A DNA stretch of 64,000 bases from JAJFTV01 sp036825755 (GCA_036825755.1 DAISXR010000003.1:15145-79144); one strand, 5' to 3'. Numbered from the stretch's first letter, positions 16,811-26,052 are shown. Program-made: numbers and translations. Notes: a model not told the origin generated them from the letters alone.

Positions 16811-19546
16811 ATGAATAAAACCTTATCGGGTGCAGAAATCCGTCAATCGTTTATTGACTTCTTTGTGGAAAGAGGCCATACAGCGGTTCCATCCGCATCA
16901 CTGGTGCCTGGCGGCGATCAGACCCTGCTGTTCACCAACGCGGGTATGGTTCAGTTCAAAGATGTTTTTCTGGGTACCGATAAACGCCCGTACACCAGAG
17001 CGGTTGATTCGCAGAAGTGTCTGCGTGTAGCCGGTAAGCATAACGATCTTGATGAGGTAGGGCGTGATGATACGCATCACACCTTTTTTGAAATGCTGGG
17101 CAACTGGTCGTTTGGCGATTACTACAAAAAGGAAGCGATCACCTGGGCTTGGGATCTGCTGACACGCGTATGGAAACTCGATCCGTCTCGTTTATGGTTC
17201 ACAGTTTTCAAAGATGATCATGGCCAGCTCCCTACGGATGACGAAGCGGTACAGGAGTGGAAATCTCAACCGGGGCTGGATCCTTCACACATTCTGTATT
17301 TTGGACGAAAAGACAATTTGTGGGAGATGGCAGAAACCGGCCCCTGCGGGCCATGCAGTGAGATCCATTATGACTTTGGACCGGACCGTTGCAATAAAAA
17401 AGGGGTTCCGGGGCATGTCTGTTCGGTCAACGGCGATTGCACCCGCTATCTGGAGATCTGGAACCTGGTATTCATTCAATACAATCGGATGGATGCAACT
17501 ACCTTCCAAACCCTGCCGCAAAAGCATGTGGATACCGGCATGGGGTTTGAACGAATCGTTTCCATTCTCCAGCATGTTGAATCCAACTACGCCACGGATC
17601 TGTTTTCACCCATCATGGATGCCATTCAGGAAATGACCGGACATGATGACCAAAAGAGGCAGGAATTTCTCACGCCATACCGTGTGATCAGCGATCACAT
17701 TCGGACCTCGTCTTTTCTGATTGCTGACGGTGTGATACCGGGGAATGTCGCTCGGAACTACGTCTGCCGTATGATTATCCGGCGCGCTGCCCTGTTTGGG
17801 CGCAAGATTGGCCTGATGGATCCATTTTTGTACAAACTGTCGGAGATCGTGGTGCGTGAATTTGGGGCGGCATATCCCGAACTAGTGAAAAGCCGGGAAA
17901 TCATCCGCGACCAACTGTATCGTGAAGAGGTACGTTTCCAAAAAACGGTCGAAAACGGGCTGGCGCGATTGGAAGAACTGTTTGATGAACTGAAGCCAAG
18001 CGGCGAGAAAATGCTGAAAGGCGAGGATGTTTTCGATCTGTATGCCACGCATGGGTTACCGCTTGAGATCACTCGCGATATCGCATTGGAGGCTGGTTTT
18101 ACGGTCGATGTGCAGGGTTTCAAAAGCGCCATGGAAGCACACCGGCTGGTTTCATCGGCCGGGAAAGGTTTCGATGGCGGAAATATCGAACGCTCTGATC
18201 TTTTCAGTCACATTCTCGAAGACCTGGTCGATAACGGGAAACTGCCGTCCACCGGGGTAGCGTACGATCCATATGGTGATCTGACCCGTTCCGGTGAGTT
18301 GCTGGCTTTGTTGAAGGATGGTCTGTTGTGCAGGGAGGCTCAGACTGGCGAAAATGTTGAAATTGTCATCCCGGATTCGCCTTTCTATATCGAATCAGGC
18401 GGACAGGTGGCAGATACTGGATGGGTTACCGGGAATAACAGTGACTGGCAGATCGCCATAGACCATGCCAGCAAAGCCGCGGCAGGATTGATTGTTCTGT
18501 CCGGTAAAGTAACACGAGGCATTCCCAGTGTAGGTGACCGTACCCAGGCTGCAGTTGATCGACGCCGGCGGCTGGCGATCATGCGCAATCATACCGCCAC
18601 GCATCTGCTGCATGCTGCGCTGCATCAAGTTTTGGGTGAACATGCCCGTCAGGCCGGTTCTCTGGTAAGCCCGGAGTACCTGCGGTTTGACTTCACACAT
18701 CCTGAAGCGGTCACTCAAGAGCAACTCTACAAAGTTGAGGAGATTGTCAACCAGAATATCTACGCGGAGTTTGATCTCGATACGGCTGTGAAAAGCCTGG
18801 ATGAGGCAATCAGTGATGGCGCAACTGCCCTGTTTGGTGAAAAATACGGGCAAACTGTGCGCGCCGTCAAAATTGGCGCGAAAACGCCCATCTCTTATGA
18901 ACTGTGCGGCGGTACCCATGTTCACAACACCGGAGAAATTGGAATCTTTTTCATTCAAAGCGAAGGAAGTGTGGCTTCCGGTGTACGTCGTATCGAAGCG
19001 GTAACCGGTGAAGGCGCCTACCATCTGGCTCACAATCAAATGACCGCCTTGAAACGTGCAGGCCGTATTCTAAACAGCGTCTCTGAAGACGTGCCTGCCA
19101 GAGTTACCGGATTGATGGAAGAATTGGATCAAACGAAAAAGCAAATTCAGCAGCTTGTGCAGCAGAACGCAAACAGTGCTTTTACCGACCTGTTGAAAAA
19201 TACTCGTCAAATCAAAGATGTTGCGGTGTTGACCGGTATTGTTCCTGAAACAGATATCGATACTCTGAGGTCATTGTCCGATCAATTCCGTGAAAAATAT
19301 GCCAGCGGAGTGGCGGTACTGGCATCGAGTAAAGAGGGCAAGCCCTCTATTCTAATAGCTGTCAGTCAGGACCTGGCAGGGCGGGGTTTGGATGCGGTGA
19401 AGATGATCCGAACGCTGGCGAAGGAAATTGGCGGCGGCGGGGGCGGAAAACCAACACTCGCACAGGCAGGTGGTAAATTCGCCGATAAGCTGCAGAAAGC
19501 TCTTCAATTGACCGAAGAATACATCAAACAGAACCTGGTTTCCTGA
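16811..19546 (+). CDS. alaS: Alanyl-tRNA synthetase
   Basis: The 911-residue class II synthetase has the full AlaRS order: catalytic domain (about 1-240, motif 2 region HHTFFEMLGNWSFGDYYK), tRNA-recognition helices, the editing domain with zinc ligands NHTATHLLH and CGGTHV, and the C-Ala domain, which includes a run of five glycines near IGGGGGGKPT. It charges tRNA-Ala and hydrolyses mischarged Ser/Gly-tRNA. ATG 16811 was chosen because GGAG (16801-16804) lies six bases upstream; TTG at 16805 is too close. Only 13 bases separate the preceding terminator from the start codon, leaving no room for a promoter between them. Confidence 0.97.
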   Translation: MNKTLSGAEIRQSFIDFFVERGHTAVPSASLVPGGDQTLLFTNAGMVQFKDVFLGTDKRPYTRAVDSQKCLRVAGKHNDLDEVGRDDTHHTFFEMLGNWSFGDYYKKEAITWAWDLLTRVWKLDPSRLWFTVFKDDHGQLPTDDEAVQEWKSQPGLDPSHILYFGRKDNLWEMAETGPCGPCSEIHYDFGPDRCNKKGVPGHVCSVNGDCTRYLEIWNLVFIQYNRMDATTFQTLPQKHVDTGMGFERIVSILQHVESNYATDLFSPIMDAIQEMTGHDDQKRQEFLTPYRVISDHIRTSSFLIADGVIPGNVARNYVCRMIIRRAALFGRKIGLMDPFLYKLSEIVVREFGAAYPELVKSREIIRDQLYREEVRFQKTVENGLARLEELFDELKPSGEKMLKGEDVFDLYATHGLPLEITRDIALEAGFTVDVQGFKSAMEAHRLVSSAGKGFDGGNIERSDLFSHILEDLVDNGKLPSTGVAYDPYGDLTRSGELLALLKDGLLCREAQTGENVEIVIPDSPFYIESGGQVADTGWVTGNNSDWQIAIDHASKAAAGLIVLSGKVTRGIPSVGDRTQAAVDRRRRLAIMRNHTATHLLHAALHQVLGEHARQAGSLVSPEYLRFDFTHPEAVTQEQLYKVEEIVNQNIYAEFDLDTAVKSLDEAISDGATALFGEKYGQTVRAVKIGAKTPISYELCGGTHVHNTGEIGIFFIQSEGSVASGVRRIEAVTGEGAYHLAHNQMTALKRAGRILNSVSEDVPARVTGLMEELDQTKKQIQQLVQQNANSAFTDLLKNTRQIKDVAVLTGIVPETDIDTLRSLSDQFREKYASGVAVLASSKEGKPSILIAVSQDLAGRGLDAVKMIRTLAKEIGGGGGGKPTLAQAGGKFADKLQKALQLTEEYIKQNLVS

Positions 19547-19575
19547 GTGGGTTCTGGCGATATTTGATTGATCAA

Positions 19576-19618
19576 CACAAAAAACGACAGGTGAGACACT
19601 CACCTGTCGTTTTTTGTG
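19576..19618. terminator. Bidirectional terminator between alaS and the pilin gene
   Basis: An 18-bp perfect stem (CACAAAAAACGACAGGTG at 19576-19593 with its complement at 19601-19618) has an A-run on the left and a T-run on the right, so it can end transcription of alaS rightward and the pilin gene leftward. Confidence 0.92.
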
Positions 19619-19636
19619 AGCCTGAAAGAAAATGGG

Positions 19637-19789
19637 CTATATCGAATCAATGATATTTGAATATGTGACGCCAAGAGAATTCCCGAACATAGTCAAAACG
19701 AGAATTACGACAAGTGCGATCAATAATAGAATTAATGCATATTCGACCAAACCCTGTCCGGTTTGCGCTTTTGGTGCAAAAAGCATCAT
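19637..19789 (-). CDS. Flp/Fap-type type IVb pilin
   Basis: This 50-residue product starts MMLFAPKAQTGQGLVEYALI and continues as an uninterrupted hydrophobic helix (about 18-34), then a short polar tail ending in IIDSI. GQGLVEYALIL is the Flp pilin signature: a G before the cleavage site, E at position 5 of the mature chain, then Tyr. A prepilin peptidase would cut after a Gly near position 11 or 13, and the mature pilin would be assembled by a Tad machine, which is not in this window. GGAGGTG lies just upstream of the ATG at 19789. A sigma-54-like promoter lies about 110 bases upstream. The opposite-strand frame here is only its shadow. Confidence 0.88.
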   Translation of the reverse strand: MMLFAPKAQTGQGLVEYALILLLIALVVILVLTMFGNSLGVTYSNIIDSI

Positions 19790-19899
19790 CAATCACCTCC
19801 TTCCACGATACTCATTATATATATGAATCTGACTTTACGTGACCGATTCAAGCTCAGAATTTTGTTAAGTGGCTGGAAATCTTTACTCTGTTAAGGATG

Positions 19900-19915
19900 T
19901 GCAATAAACATGCCT
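19900..19915 (-). promoter_or_regulatory. Sigma-54-like promoter of the pilin gene
   Basis: On the minus strand the sequence reads AGGCATGTTTATTGCA, with GG (19914-19913) and GC (19902-19901) ten bases apart and the TTGCA of the -12 element. The only departures are A for T before GG and T for C in CAC. The expected start near 19890 leaves a leader of about 100 bases. A TATAAT-like sequence closer to the gene (rc of 19812-19817 region) is an alternative promoter element. Confidence 0.6.
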
Positions 19916-19928
19916 GTTGAATTAAATA

Positions 19929-19956
19929 CCAAAAGCTGCCACCTGGCAGCTTTTGG
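19929..19956 (-). terminator. Hairpin after gcvPB
   Basis: CCAAAAGCTGCCA (19929-19941) and TGGCAGCTTTTGG (19944-19956) form a 13-bp perfect inverted repeat 20 bases downstream of the gcvPB stop. The following TATTTAATTC is a weak T-tract. Confidence 0.6.
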
Positions 19957-19975
19957 AAAAAACGGACAGATGTAT

Positions 19976-21439
19976 TTATAGCGGTTCAGGCAGATAGCAG
20001 CACATCACCAGATCACGGGCTGCTTTGACCTCGTCCAGGCGATGGAGAGGTGCATTGTGTGGTGCGTTGTGAAGCAGATCCGGATCGGTTTTGGCTTCAT
20101 CGGCGATCTTATTCAACGCCTCTGCGAAAGCATCCATGGTTTGCTTGCTTTCGGTTTCGGTCGGTTCGATCATCAATGCTTCCGGTACGATCAGCGGGAA
20201 GTAATTGGTGGGCGGATGGAAGTCGTAATCCATCAGACGCTTGGCGACATCCAGTGCGTGAACACCAGGTGCGTCTTTCCACTGACCTTCTACCACAAAC
20301 TCGTGCATGCAGATGCGATCGTAGGGCAGATAGTATTTATCTTTGATGAGCGCCAGGATGTAATTGGCATTCAGAACGGCCATTTGCGAGATGTTGCGTA
20401 ATCCAACCGCGCCATGCATGCTGATATAGGTGAAAGCACGAACCATCACACCAAAGTGACCCCAGAAACTCTTGACACGGCCGATTGATTTGGACGGCAT
20501 TTGTAAATCGAAGTAAGGCGGGTTCTCTTCATCACCCTCATCGGTCATGACCACAATTGGGCCAGGCAGATAATCGGTCAGGAAATCAACCACGCCAACC
20601 GGGCCTGAACCTGGTCCGCCGCCGCCATGTGGGGTGGAGAAGGTCTTGTGCAGGTTGAAATGCATAATGTCGATTCCCAACTCTGCCGGTTTGGCGATGC
20701 CCATAAGAGCGTTAAGGTTGGCGCCATCTCCGTACATCAAACCGCCGCACTGGTGGATCAGATCAGCCACTTCGCAAACGTGCTCGTCGAAGAGGCCCAG
20801 CGTGTTGGGATTGGTCAGCATCAGGCCGGCTACCGTATCATCGCAGGCGGCGCGCAATGCTTCCAGATCCACGTTTCCGCGGCTGTCAGATGGAATGTTG
20901 ACTGCCTCAAACCCGGCCATGGAAATGGTGGCAGGGTTGGTGCCGTGTGCGGAATCGGGTACCAGGACACGCGTGCGTTTGGTGTCACCACGATCAGCAT
21001 GATATTTTCGGATGATGCTGACGCCGGTAAATTCACCGTGCGCGCCGGCGGCGGGCTGCAGGCTGACGCCTTTCATCCCAATAATTTCGGCCAACCATTC
21101 CTGCAACTGGTACATCAAAGCCAGGTTGCCCTGGATGGTTTCAACGGGCTGCAGAGGGTGGGTGAGGGTGAATCCGGGAAACCGGGCAGTTTCTTCATTG
21201 ATGCGCGGGTTGTACTTCATGGTACAGGAACCCAACGGATAAATGCCCTGGTCGATGGAGTAGTTCAGCTTTGACAGTTTGGTGAAATGCCTGACGACAT
21301 CGATCTCAGACAATTCAGGAAGCGGGAGTTTTTCGCGTAAGAATGACTGCGGCAGTTCCGCTTTGGGAACATCGGGCTCAGGGAATTGAACGCCGACACG
21401 CCCAGGTGAAGAAAGTTCATAAATGGTTGGCTCAGTCAT
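19976..21439 (-). CDS. gcvPB: Glycine decarboxylase subunit 2
   Basis: The 487-residue PLP subunit of the split P-protein carries the Schiff-base lysine K265 in HFNLHKTFSTPHGGGGPGSG and the upstream DSAHGTNPAT motif (162-171). With GcvPA it decarboxylates glycine and passes the aminomethyl group to lipoylated GcvH. The length is normal for the split form. It overlaps gcvPA by eight bases and ends the gcvH-gcvPA-gcvPB operon. Confidence 0.97.
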   Translation of the reverse strand: MTEPTIYELSSPGRVGVQFPEPDVPKAELPQSFLREKLPLPELSEIDVVRHFTKLSKLNYSIDQGIYPLGSCTMKYNPRINEETARFPGFTLTHPLQPVETIQGNLALMYQLQEWLAEIIGMKGVSLQPAAGAHGEFTGVSIIRKYHADRGDTKRTRVLVPDSAHGTNPATISMAGFEAVNIPSDSRGNVDLEALRAACDDTVAGLMLTNPNTLGLFDEHVCEVADLIHQCGGLMYGDGANLNALMGIAKPAELGIDIMHFNLHKTFSTPHGGGGPGSGPVGVVDFLTDYLPGPIVVMTDEGDEENPPYFDLQMPSKSIGRVKSFWGHFGVMVRAFTYISMHGAVGLRNISQMAVLNANYILALIKDKYYLPYDRICMHEFVVEGQWKDAPGVHALDVAKRLMDYDFHPPTNYFPLIVPEALMIEPTETESKQTMDAFAEALNKIADEAKTDPDLLHNAPHNAPLHRLDEVKAARDLVMCCYLPEPL

Positions 21440-22778
21440 GAGAAAACTCCTTCAGGACCTCACAGAGATAATCAATGTCTTCGCCGGGCATCTTTTCCGT
21501 CACGGCGATGAGCATGTGATCTTTCAACTCGGGATAATCCTGTCCTAAATCGTAACCACCGATAATGCCGTGTTCCAACAGAGCTGCGTTGATCTCAGAA
21601 ACTGGAGCGGGGCAGCAAACGGCAAATTCATGGAAGAAAGGTGTATCGTGGCAAAGCTTGAAACCCGGGATCTGTGAAATCTGATCCGCGGCATAATGCG
21701 CTTTGTGATAGCAGAGTTCCGCTACCTGGCGCAAACCATTCTTCCCAAGCAGGCTCAAATATACGGTAGAGGCCAAAGCCATCAATCCCTGGTTTGAACA
21801 GATATTGGATGTTGCCCTTTCACGACGAATATGCTGCTCACGGGCTGTCAGGGTGAGTACGTAACCGCGCCTTCCCTGATCATCCACTGTTTCACCCACC
21901 AGGCGGCCGGCGATTTTGCGCATCAGCTCATTGGTCGTGGCGAACAAGCCCAGATAGGGGCCGCCGAATTCCATCGGAATGCCCAAAGGCTGACCTTCTC
22001 CCACCACGATATCCGCACCAAATTCCGACGGGGGTTTCAACAGACCCAATGCAGTTGGATTTACCGCGACTACAAAGATCGCTCCCGCTTCATGAACAGC
22101 CTTGCCAAGCTCGGTGTAATCGAAAATGCGTCCGAAGAAATCGGGGTACTGCACGACCACCATGGCGGTGTCATGATCAATCATTGATACCAATTGATCG
22201 GGTGTTGATAGCGGATCCTGATTATCACCAGTAATGACCAGCTTCTTGAGACCAGCCATATAGGTGCGAAGAGTCTGGCGGTAGTGTGGGTGCACAGCCG
22301 GTGAGACTATGAACTTGTTGCGTTTTGAGCGGAAATGATGATAGGCCAGAATGCCTGCTTCCGCGGTGGCTGTCGCGCCATCATAATGCGAAGCATTGCA
22401 GACATCCATACCGGTCAGTGAAACGATCAGGCTCTGGTATTCAAAAATTGCCTGCAACGTCCCCTGCGAAATCTCAGGCTGGTAGGGTGTATAGGCGGTC
22501 AAAAACTCACCGCGGCGAATGATGGCATCCACTGCGGCGGGAATGTAATGGTTATACACACCGGCGCCCAGAAAACACAATAGATCGTTGGCGTTTTCGT
22601 TTTCAGAGGCAAGCTCATCCAGATAGCGATGGGCTTCCATCTCTGTCAAAGCTTCCGGCAGTTCAAGCTGCGGAAAGCGATATTCCTTTGGGATGACCTG
22701 GAAGAGATCTTCCAGCGATTCAACCCCAATCGCCTTCAGCATTTCCTTTCGTTCAGTATCAGTATGTGGGGTGAACAT
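21432..22778 (-). CDS. gcvPA: Glycine decarboxylase subunit 1
   Basis: The product has about 448 residues and starts MFTPHTDTERKEMLKAIG. It has the N-terminal half of the P-protein, including QPEISQGTLQAIFEYQ and the RREKATSN-like RRERATSNICSNQ motif. ATG 22778 is chosen because it shares one base with the gcvH stop (TAATG) and has AGGAGC upstream; a TTG seven codons earlier would overlap gcvH. It works as a heterodimer with GcvPB. gcvT, gcvL and a glycine riboswitch are not visible here. Confidence 0.96.
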   Translation of the reverse strand: MFTPHTDTERKEMLKAIGVESLEDLFQVIPKEYRFPQLELPEALTEMEAHRYLDELASENENANDLLCFLGAGVYNHYIPAAVDAIIRRGEFLTAYTPYQPEISQGTLQAIFEYQSLIVSLTGMDVCNASHYDGATATAEAGILAYHHFRSKRNKFIVSPAVHPHYRQTLRTYMAGLKKLVITGDNQDPLSTPDQLVSMIDHDTAMVVVQYPDFFGRIFDYTELGKAVHEAGAIFVVAVNPTALGLLKPPSEFGADIVVGEGQPLGIPMEFGGPYLGLFATTNELMRKIAGRLVGETVDDQGRRGYVLTLTAREQHIRRERATSNICSNQGLMALASTVYLSLLGKNGLRQVAELCYHKAHYAADQISQIPGFKLCHDTPFFHEFAVCCPAPVSEINAALLEHGIIGGYDLGQDYPELKDHMLIAVTEKMPGEDIDYLCEVLKEFSHD

Positions 22779-23167
22779 TAGTGCTCGCGCTCCTGACAAT
22801 ACTTTTCATAGGCGGCTGCATCCATCAGAGCATTGACTGCAGCGGGATCAGCCACATTAATTTTTACCATCCACGCGCCGTAAGGATCAGAGTTGATCGC
22901 TTCAGGGGTATCCGGTAATGAGTCATTAACTTCCAAAACGGTGCCGGCAACAGGACAAGTCACATCGGCGGCGGCTTTCACAGATTCAAGTGTGCTAATA
23001 GTGGTGCTTGCTTTGATTTCGTCATCTGCTTCAACCAGATATTCAACGTATACAATGTCGGAAAGTTGATTTTGAGCATAATCGCTGATCCCGATTGTCG
23101 CGGTGTTCCCCTCAAGGAGGACCCATTCATCAGATTTGGTGAACTTAAGATTGCTGGGGATGTTCAT
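22778..23167 (-). CDS. gcvH: Glycine cleavage system H protein
   Basis: A 129-residue lipoyl carrier starting MNIPSNLKFTKSDEWV. The lipoylated lysine is K64 in TLESVKAAADV, in the expected beta-turn. It shuttles the aminomethyl group between P-, T- and L-proteins. The ATG at 23167 has AAGGAGA eight bases upstream; longer in-frame starts lack a ribosome site. It is the first gene of the gcv operon. A TATAAT on the minus strand near 23233 may be its -10. Confidence 0.96.
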   Translation of the reverse strand: MNIPSNLKFTKSDEWVLLEGNTATIGISDYAQNQLSDIVYVEYLVEADDEIKASTTISTLESVKAAADVTCPVAGTVLEVNDSLPDTPEAINSDPYGAWMVKINVADPAAVNALMDAAAYEKYCQEREH

Positions 23168-23272
23168 TTTATAGATCTCCTTCATTTCGATTTCTTTTTG
23201 TTGTTGTAAAGGCGAATAATGCACAAATATATTATAAACCTGAATTCCAGTAAAATTTAAACATGAACACGT

Positions 23273-24580
23273 CTATCCTGTCTGAACAGGATTCTCATCG
23301 GGCTTTTCATTTTTCATTGGTTTTCCTCGCCAAAACATAAAGAATCCGAGCAGTTGGACTACTGCAGCAGCCATCAGCGAATAAGACAAACCAATTTGAT
23401 CGGATAGGAATGTTGCAATAATCGGCGCGCCCATACTGGCTACAAACTGCAGACTCTGTGCGATCGAAACAAATGTAGCTGAACGATTGAGGGGTACGGT
23501 CTTCATTAATTCATCAAAGAAGACCAGGTTTAACCCTGCCTCAAACAGCCCCTGCACGGCTGCAAAAACCGCCAGCATCCAAAACCGGTTGGTGATAGCC
23601 ACCATAAGCGGGTAAAACGACATGACGAATGTGGTGCTGACCAGGATAAAGCGGGAGGTCTTTGTATGTGAAACCCGCAGCCACATGAAATAGCCGACAA
23701 AATTTAACAAAGTTTGCACAGTGCTGAAAAGCGCGATCCAGGAATCAGGAGCACCAATCTGACGAACATAGTACAGGGTCAGAAGCGGCGAAACCATGGT
23801 CAATCCGAAGGTAAAGACAAACCGTTTTGACGCAAAGTTAAGGAACGGAGGTTCGTGCTTAACCAGATCGAACAATTCTCGATAAATCCGGAACAGACCC
23901 TTGCCTTTGTACTTTGGTGGGTCGATCTGATCCGGAATCAGCAGCCGCTTGGAGTAGCGATAACTGAACACACCGCCCAACGAAAACAAAATGAACACAA
24001 TTTGATAATTGACGGGAAAAACGACTCGATCGAGGATCTGCCCTGCCAGAAAGACGGTAACCGCCGTGGTGATGCCAATAATGGACCAGCGGCGCGAGAG
24101 CAGTTCGTAACGACCGGCCGGGCCTGCGACCATGTTCATCAAAAAATTGAACATATTCGCCAGAAGAGTCTGCGGGAGCGTGAAAATGGCCCAAATGACA
24201 AGGATTGCCATGATGGCATTTTCATCTTTGAAGAAAAATGGGACCAATCCAATGATCGCGAACCGCGAAAGGCCGATAGCCCGGGAAATGCTATACCAGG
24301 GGACAATATTTTTACGTGTTTCGATATATTGACCCATCGGGATGGAAAGCAGTAACCCGGCAATCGCTGGCATGGATGTAATCAAGCCTACCTGGTAGCT
24401 GTCGGCGCCCAATCGGGCCAAAAAGACAGCAACAAAAGGCAAAGCTGCACTGGCCATGCCCACGCCAATGGCATCCATCTGAACATTGAAAAAATTACTC
24501 GGTAAAATTTGCGAGCCGGGTTGTGGATGCGTTAACCAACGGTACAATGACTGTAGAATACTTTTAAACAAGGTAACCAT
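23273..24580 (-). CDS. Major facilitator superfamily transporter
   Basis: The product has about 435 residues and roughly 12 hydrophobic spans. The first begins near residue 35 (FNVQMDAIGVGMASAALPFVAVFLARLGA), followed by an MFS loop 2-3 region SMPAIAGLLLSIPMGQYIETRK. The substrate is unknown. ATG 24580 is preferred because the longer frame would run into the divergent DUF89 gene; the ribosome site is poor at either start. It is divergent from the DUF89 gene, from which it is separated by 62 bases, suggesting a shared control region. Confidence 0.82.
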   Translation of the reverse strand: MVTLFKSILQSLYRWLTHPQPGSQILPSNFFNVQMDAIGVGMASAALPFVAVFLARLGADSYQVGLITSMPAIAGLLLSIPMGQYIETRKNIVPWYSISRAIGLSRFAIIGLVPFFFKDENAIMAILVIWAIFTLPQTLLANMFNFLMNMVAGPAGRYELLSRRWSIIGITTAVTVFLAGQILDRVVFPVNYQIVFILFSLGGVFSYRYSKRLLIPDQIDPPKYKGKGLFRIYRELFDLVKHEPPFLNFASKRFVFTFGLTMVSPLLTLYYVRQIGAPDSWIALFSTVQTLLNFVGYFMWLRVSHTKTSRFILVSTTFVMSFYPLMVAITNRFWMLAVFAAVQGLFEAGLNLVFFDELMKTVPLNRSATFVSIAQSLQFVASMGAPIIATFLSDQIGLSYSLMAAAVVQLLGFFMFWRGKPMKNEKPDENPVQTG

Positions 24581-24642
24581 TCTAATTGAACGATATTGTT
24601 CTGGATTTGATTGGATTATAGCACCATCAAAATTGGAGAAAG

Positions 24643-25893
24643 ATGTCAAATATTCAAAGATGGAAAGAAAATCAAATGAATTCCCTGCCTGAACCATTTA
24701 GAGGTAGAACCGATCCTGGTTGGACAGAATATTCCATCGCGGTCAGGCTTCCCGGGATCATTCAGCGGGTAATCAGTGAGAACGCCTTTCCAAAGGAAAT
24801 TGTCGACCGACTGGAGAGCCTGCGGGTGGAAATCCCTTTCCAGCCCCTCAGAGAACTTTTACCGGATGGTTATGGGGATTGGGCAGTATGGAATGAGATT
24901 CTCACCCATTACACCGGTCAAAGCTGGTTTGAGACTCCCTGGCTGGTGTGCGAGTTTTATCTGTACCGCCGCATACTCGAATCAATCGGTTACTTCAACG
25001 AAGGCCCTTTTCGAGCCCACGATCCTTACGTATTTCAGAAGAGCGAAGGTTTTTCTGCTGCACTGAAACCTATTGATGATTTACTGAAGTGGATCGGTCA
25101 AAAAAGAGAAAGTAAGTCCGAGGGTAAATCCATTTTGGGTGATTTATTCCATCATAATCTGGAAGGAAACCGCGTCGATCTGAGCCTCTGGCCGGTGGCA
25201 GAAGGCAAAAACCAGCAGGATCAATTGCCAGAAAATGCTCGCGATTTTATTCTGGCGGATGATTCAGCTGAAGCATTGGACTGGATTTTTTCTCGAAAGA
25301 TCAAACGGATTGATCTTTTGATGGATAATGCCGGTTTCGAAATGTTGAGCGATCTGTGCATGATGACCTTTTTACTGGAGCAGGGGGTGGTCGATCAGGT
25401 TGTGCTGCATGTCAAACCGTACCCGATATTTGTTTCTGATGTCATCGAGGCGGATTTCCATCACTGTATCCGACTTCTAAAAGGGCAGAAGAAGCTGTAT
25501 CCGGCATTGGCTTCGTTCGGTGAACAGCTTGAGCGGTTTTGGATTGAGAGCAAAATTGAAATCATGAGTGAAGGTTTCTGGGGTCTACCGCTCGCTTTTT
25601 GGGAGATGGATACCGAGGTGGAACAAAAACTGTCAAAGGCTGATCTGATTATCAGTAAGGGAGATGCGAATTACCGGCGTCTGATTGGTGACCTGCACTG
25701 GAGCCCGTTTATTCACTTTGGGGTCGTAGTCAGCTATTTACCGGCGCCACTCCTGGCCATTCGCGTGGTGAAATCCGAACCGGGTGTTGGCTTCAGCGAG
25801 AATAAATATAACCATATGACACAATCTGATCCGGAATGGATGAAAAATGGCAAATGGGGTACCTTCCAGTTCTGGAATGGACAGACGGATTGA
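24643..25893 (+). CDS. DUF89/ARMT1-like damage-control phosphatase
   Basis: The 416-residue protein shows the DUF89 layout: an N-terminal helical part (LPEPFRGRTDPGWTEYSIAV), a central LLMDNAGFEMLSDL strand-loop whose D-N-A-G-E residues bind metal, HVKPYPIFVSDV, and KGDANYRRLIGD near the C-terminus. Subfamily III members such as yeast YMR027W are metal-dependent phosphatases that remove damaged sugar phosphates such as fructose 1-phosphate. The activity of this one is inferred from the family. GGAGA sits three bases before ATG 24643; an alternative ATG is at 24676. Confidence 0.85.
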   Translation: MSNIQRWKENQMNSLPEPFRGRTDPGWTEYSIAVRLPGIIQRVISENAFPKEIVDRLESLRVEIPFQPLRELLPDGYGDWAVWNEILTHYTGQSWFETPWLVCEFYLYRRILESIGYFNEGPFRAHDPYVFQKSEGFSAALKPIDDLLKWIGQKRESKSEGKSILGDLFHHNLEGNRVDLSLWPVAEGKNQQDQLPENARDFILADDSAEALDWIFSRKIKRIDLLMDNAGFEMLSDLCMMTFLLEQGVVDQVVLHVKPYPIFVSDVIEADFHHCIRLLKGQKKLYPALASFGEQLERFWIESKIEIMSEGFWGLPLAFWEMDTEVEQKLSKADLIISKGDANYRRLIGDLHWSPFIHFGVVVSYLPAPLLAIRVVKSEPGVGFSENKYNHMTQSDPEWMKNGKWGTFQFWNGQTD

Positions 25894-25924
25894 GAATGCG
25901 TACCCCCGTTATCGAGGAGGATGA

Positions 25925-25941
25925 CATTTATCTGATAAATG
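25925..25941. promoter_or_regulatory. Palindromic operator candidate upstream of the aldehyde oxidoreductase
   Basis: CATTTATC T GATAAATG is a perfect 8-bp inverted repeat with a one-base centre, in the 159-base gap before the gene. It lies 38 bases upstream of a TATAAT (25979-25984), a position suited to a dimeric regulator. Confidence 0.4.
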
Positions 25942-25978
25942 CGTTCAAAGTTCGGTAATTTCAGCGTTGATCATTCGG

Positions 25979-25984
25979 TATAAT
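25979..25984 (+). promoter_or_regulatory. -10 element candidate for the aldehyde oxidoreductase gene
   Basis: TATAAT lies 68 bases before the ATG at 26053. No convincing -35 element is seen at the right distance, which fits a promoter that needs an activator. Confidence 0.35.
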
Positions 25985-26052
25985 GTAAGCGAGAAAATCC
26001 TTTGCAGTTGCAAATCCAAAATAAACTATTAACAGGAATTTAGTGAGGAAAA

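Noticed and set aside
19632..19826. Rightward ORF of 64 codons opposite the pilin gene
   Set aside because: It is antisense to a recognisable Flp pilin that has a strong ribosome site; the rightward frame has no protein features.
23168..23272. Glycine riboswitch before gcvH
   Set aside because: The gap is only about 105 bases and shows none of the conserved glycine-aptamer motifs.
25895..25957. 20-codon ORF after the DUF89 gene
   Set aside because: No ribosome site or homology, and the palindrome within it is better explained as regulatory DNA.
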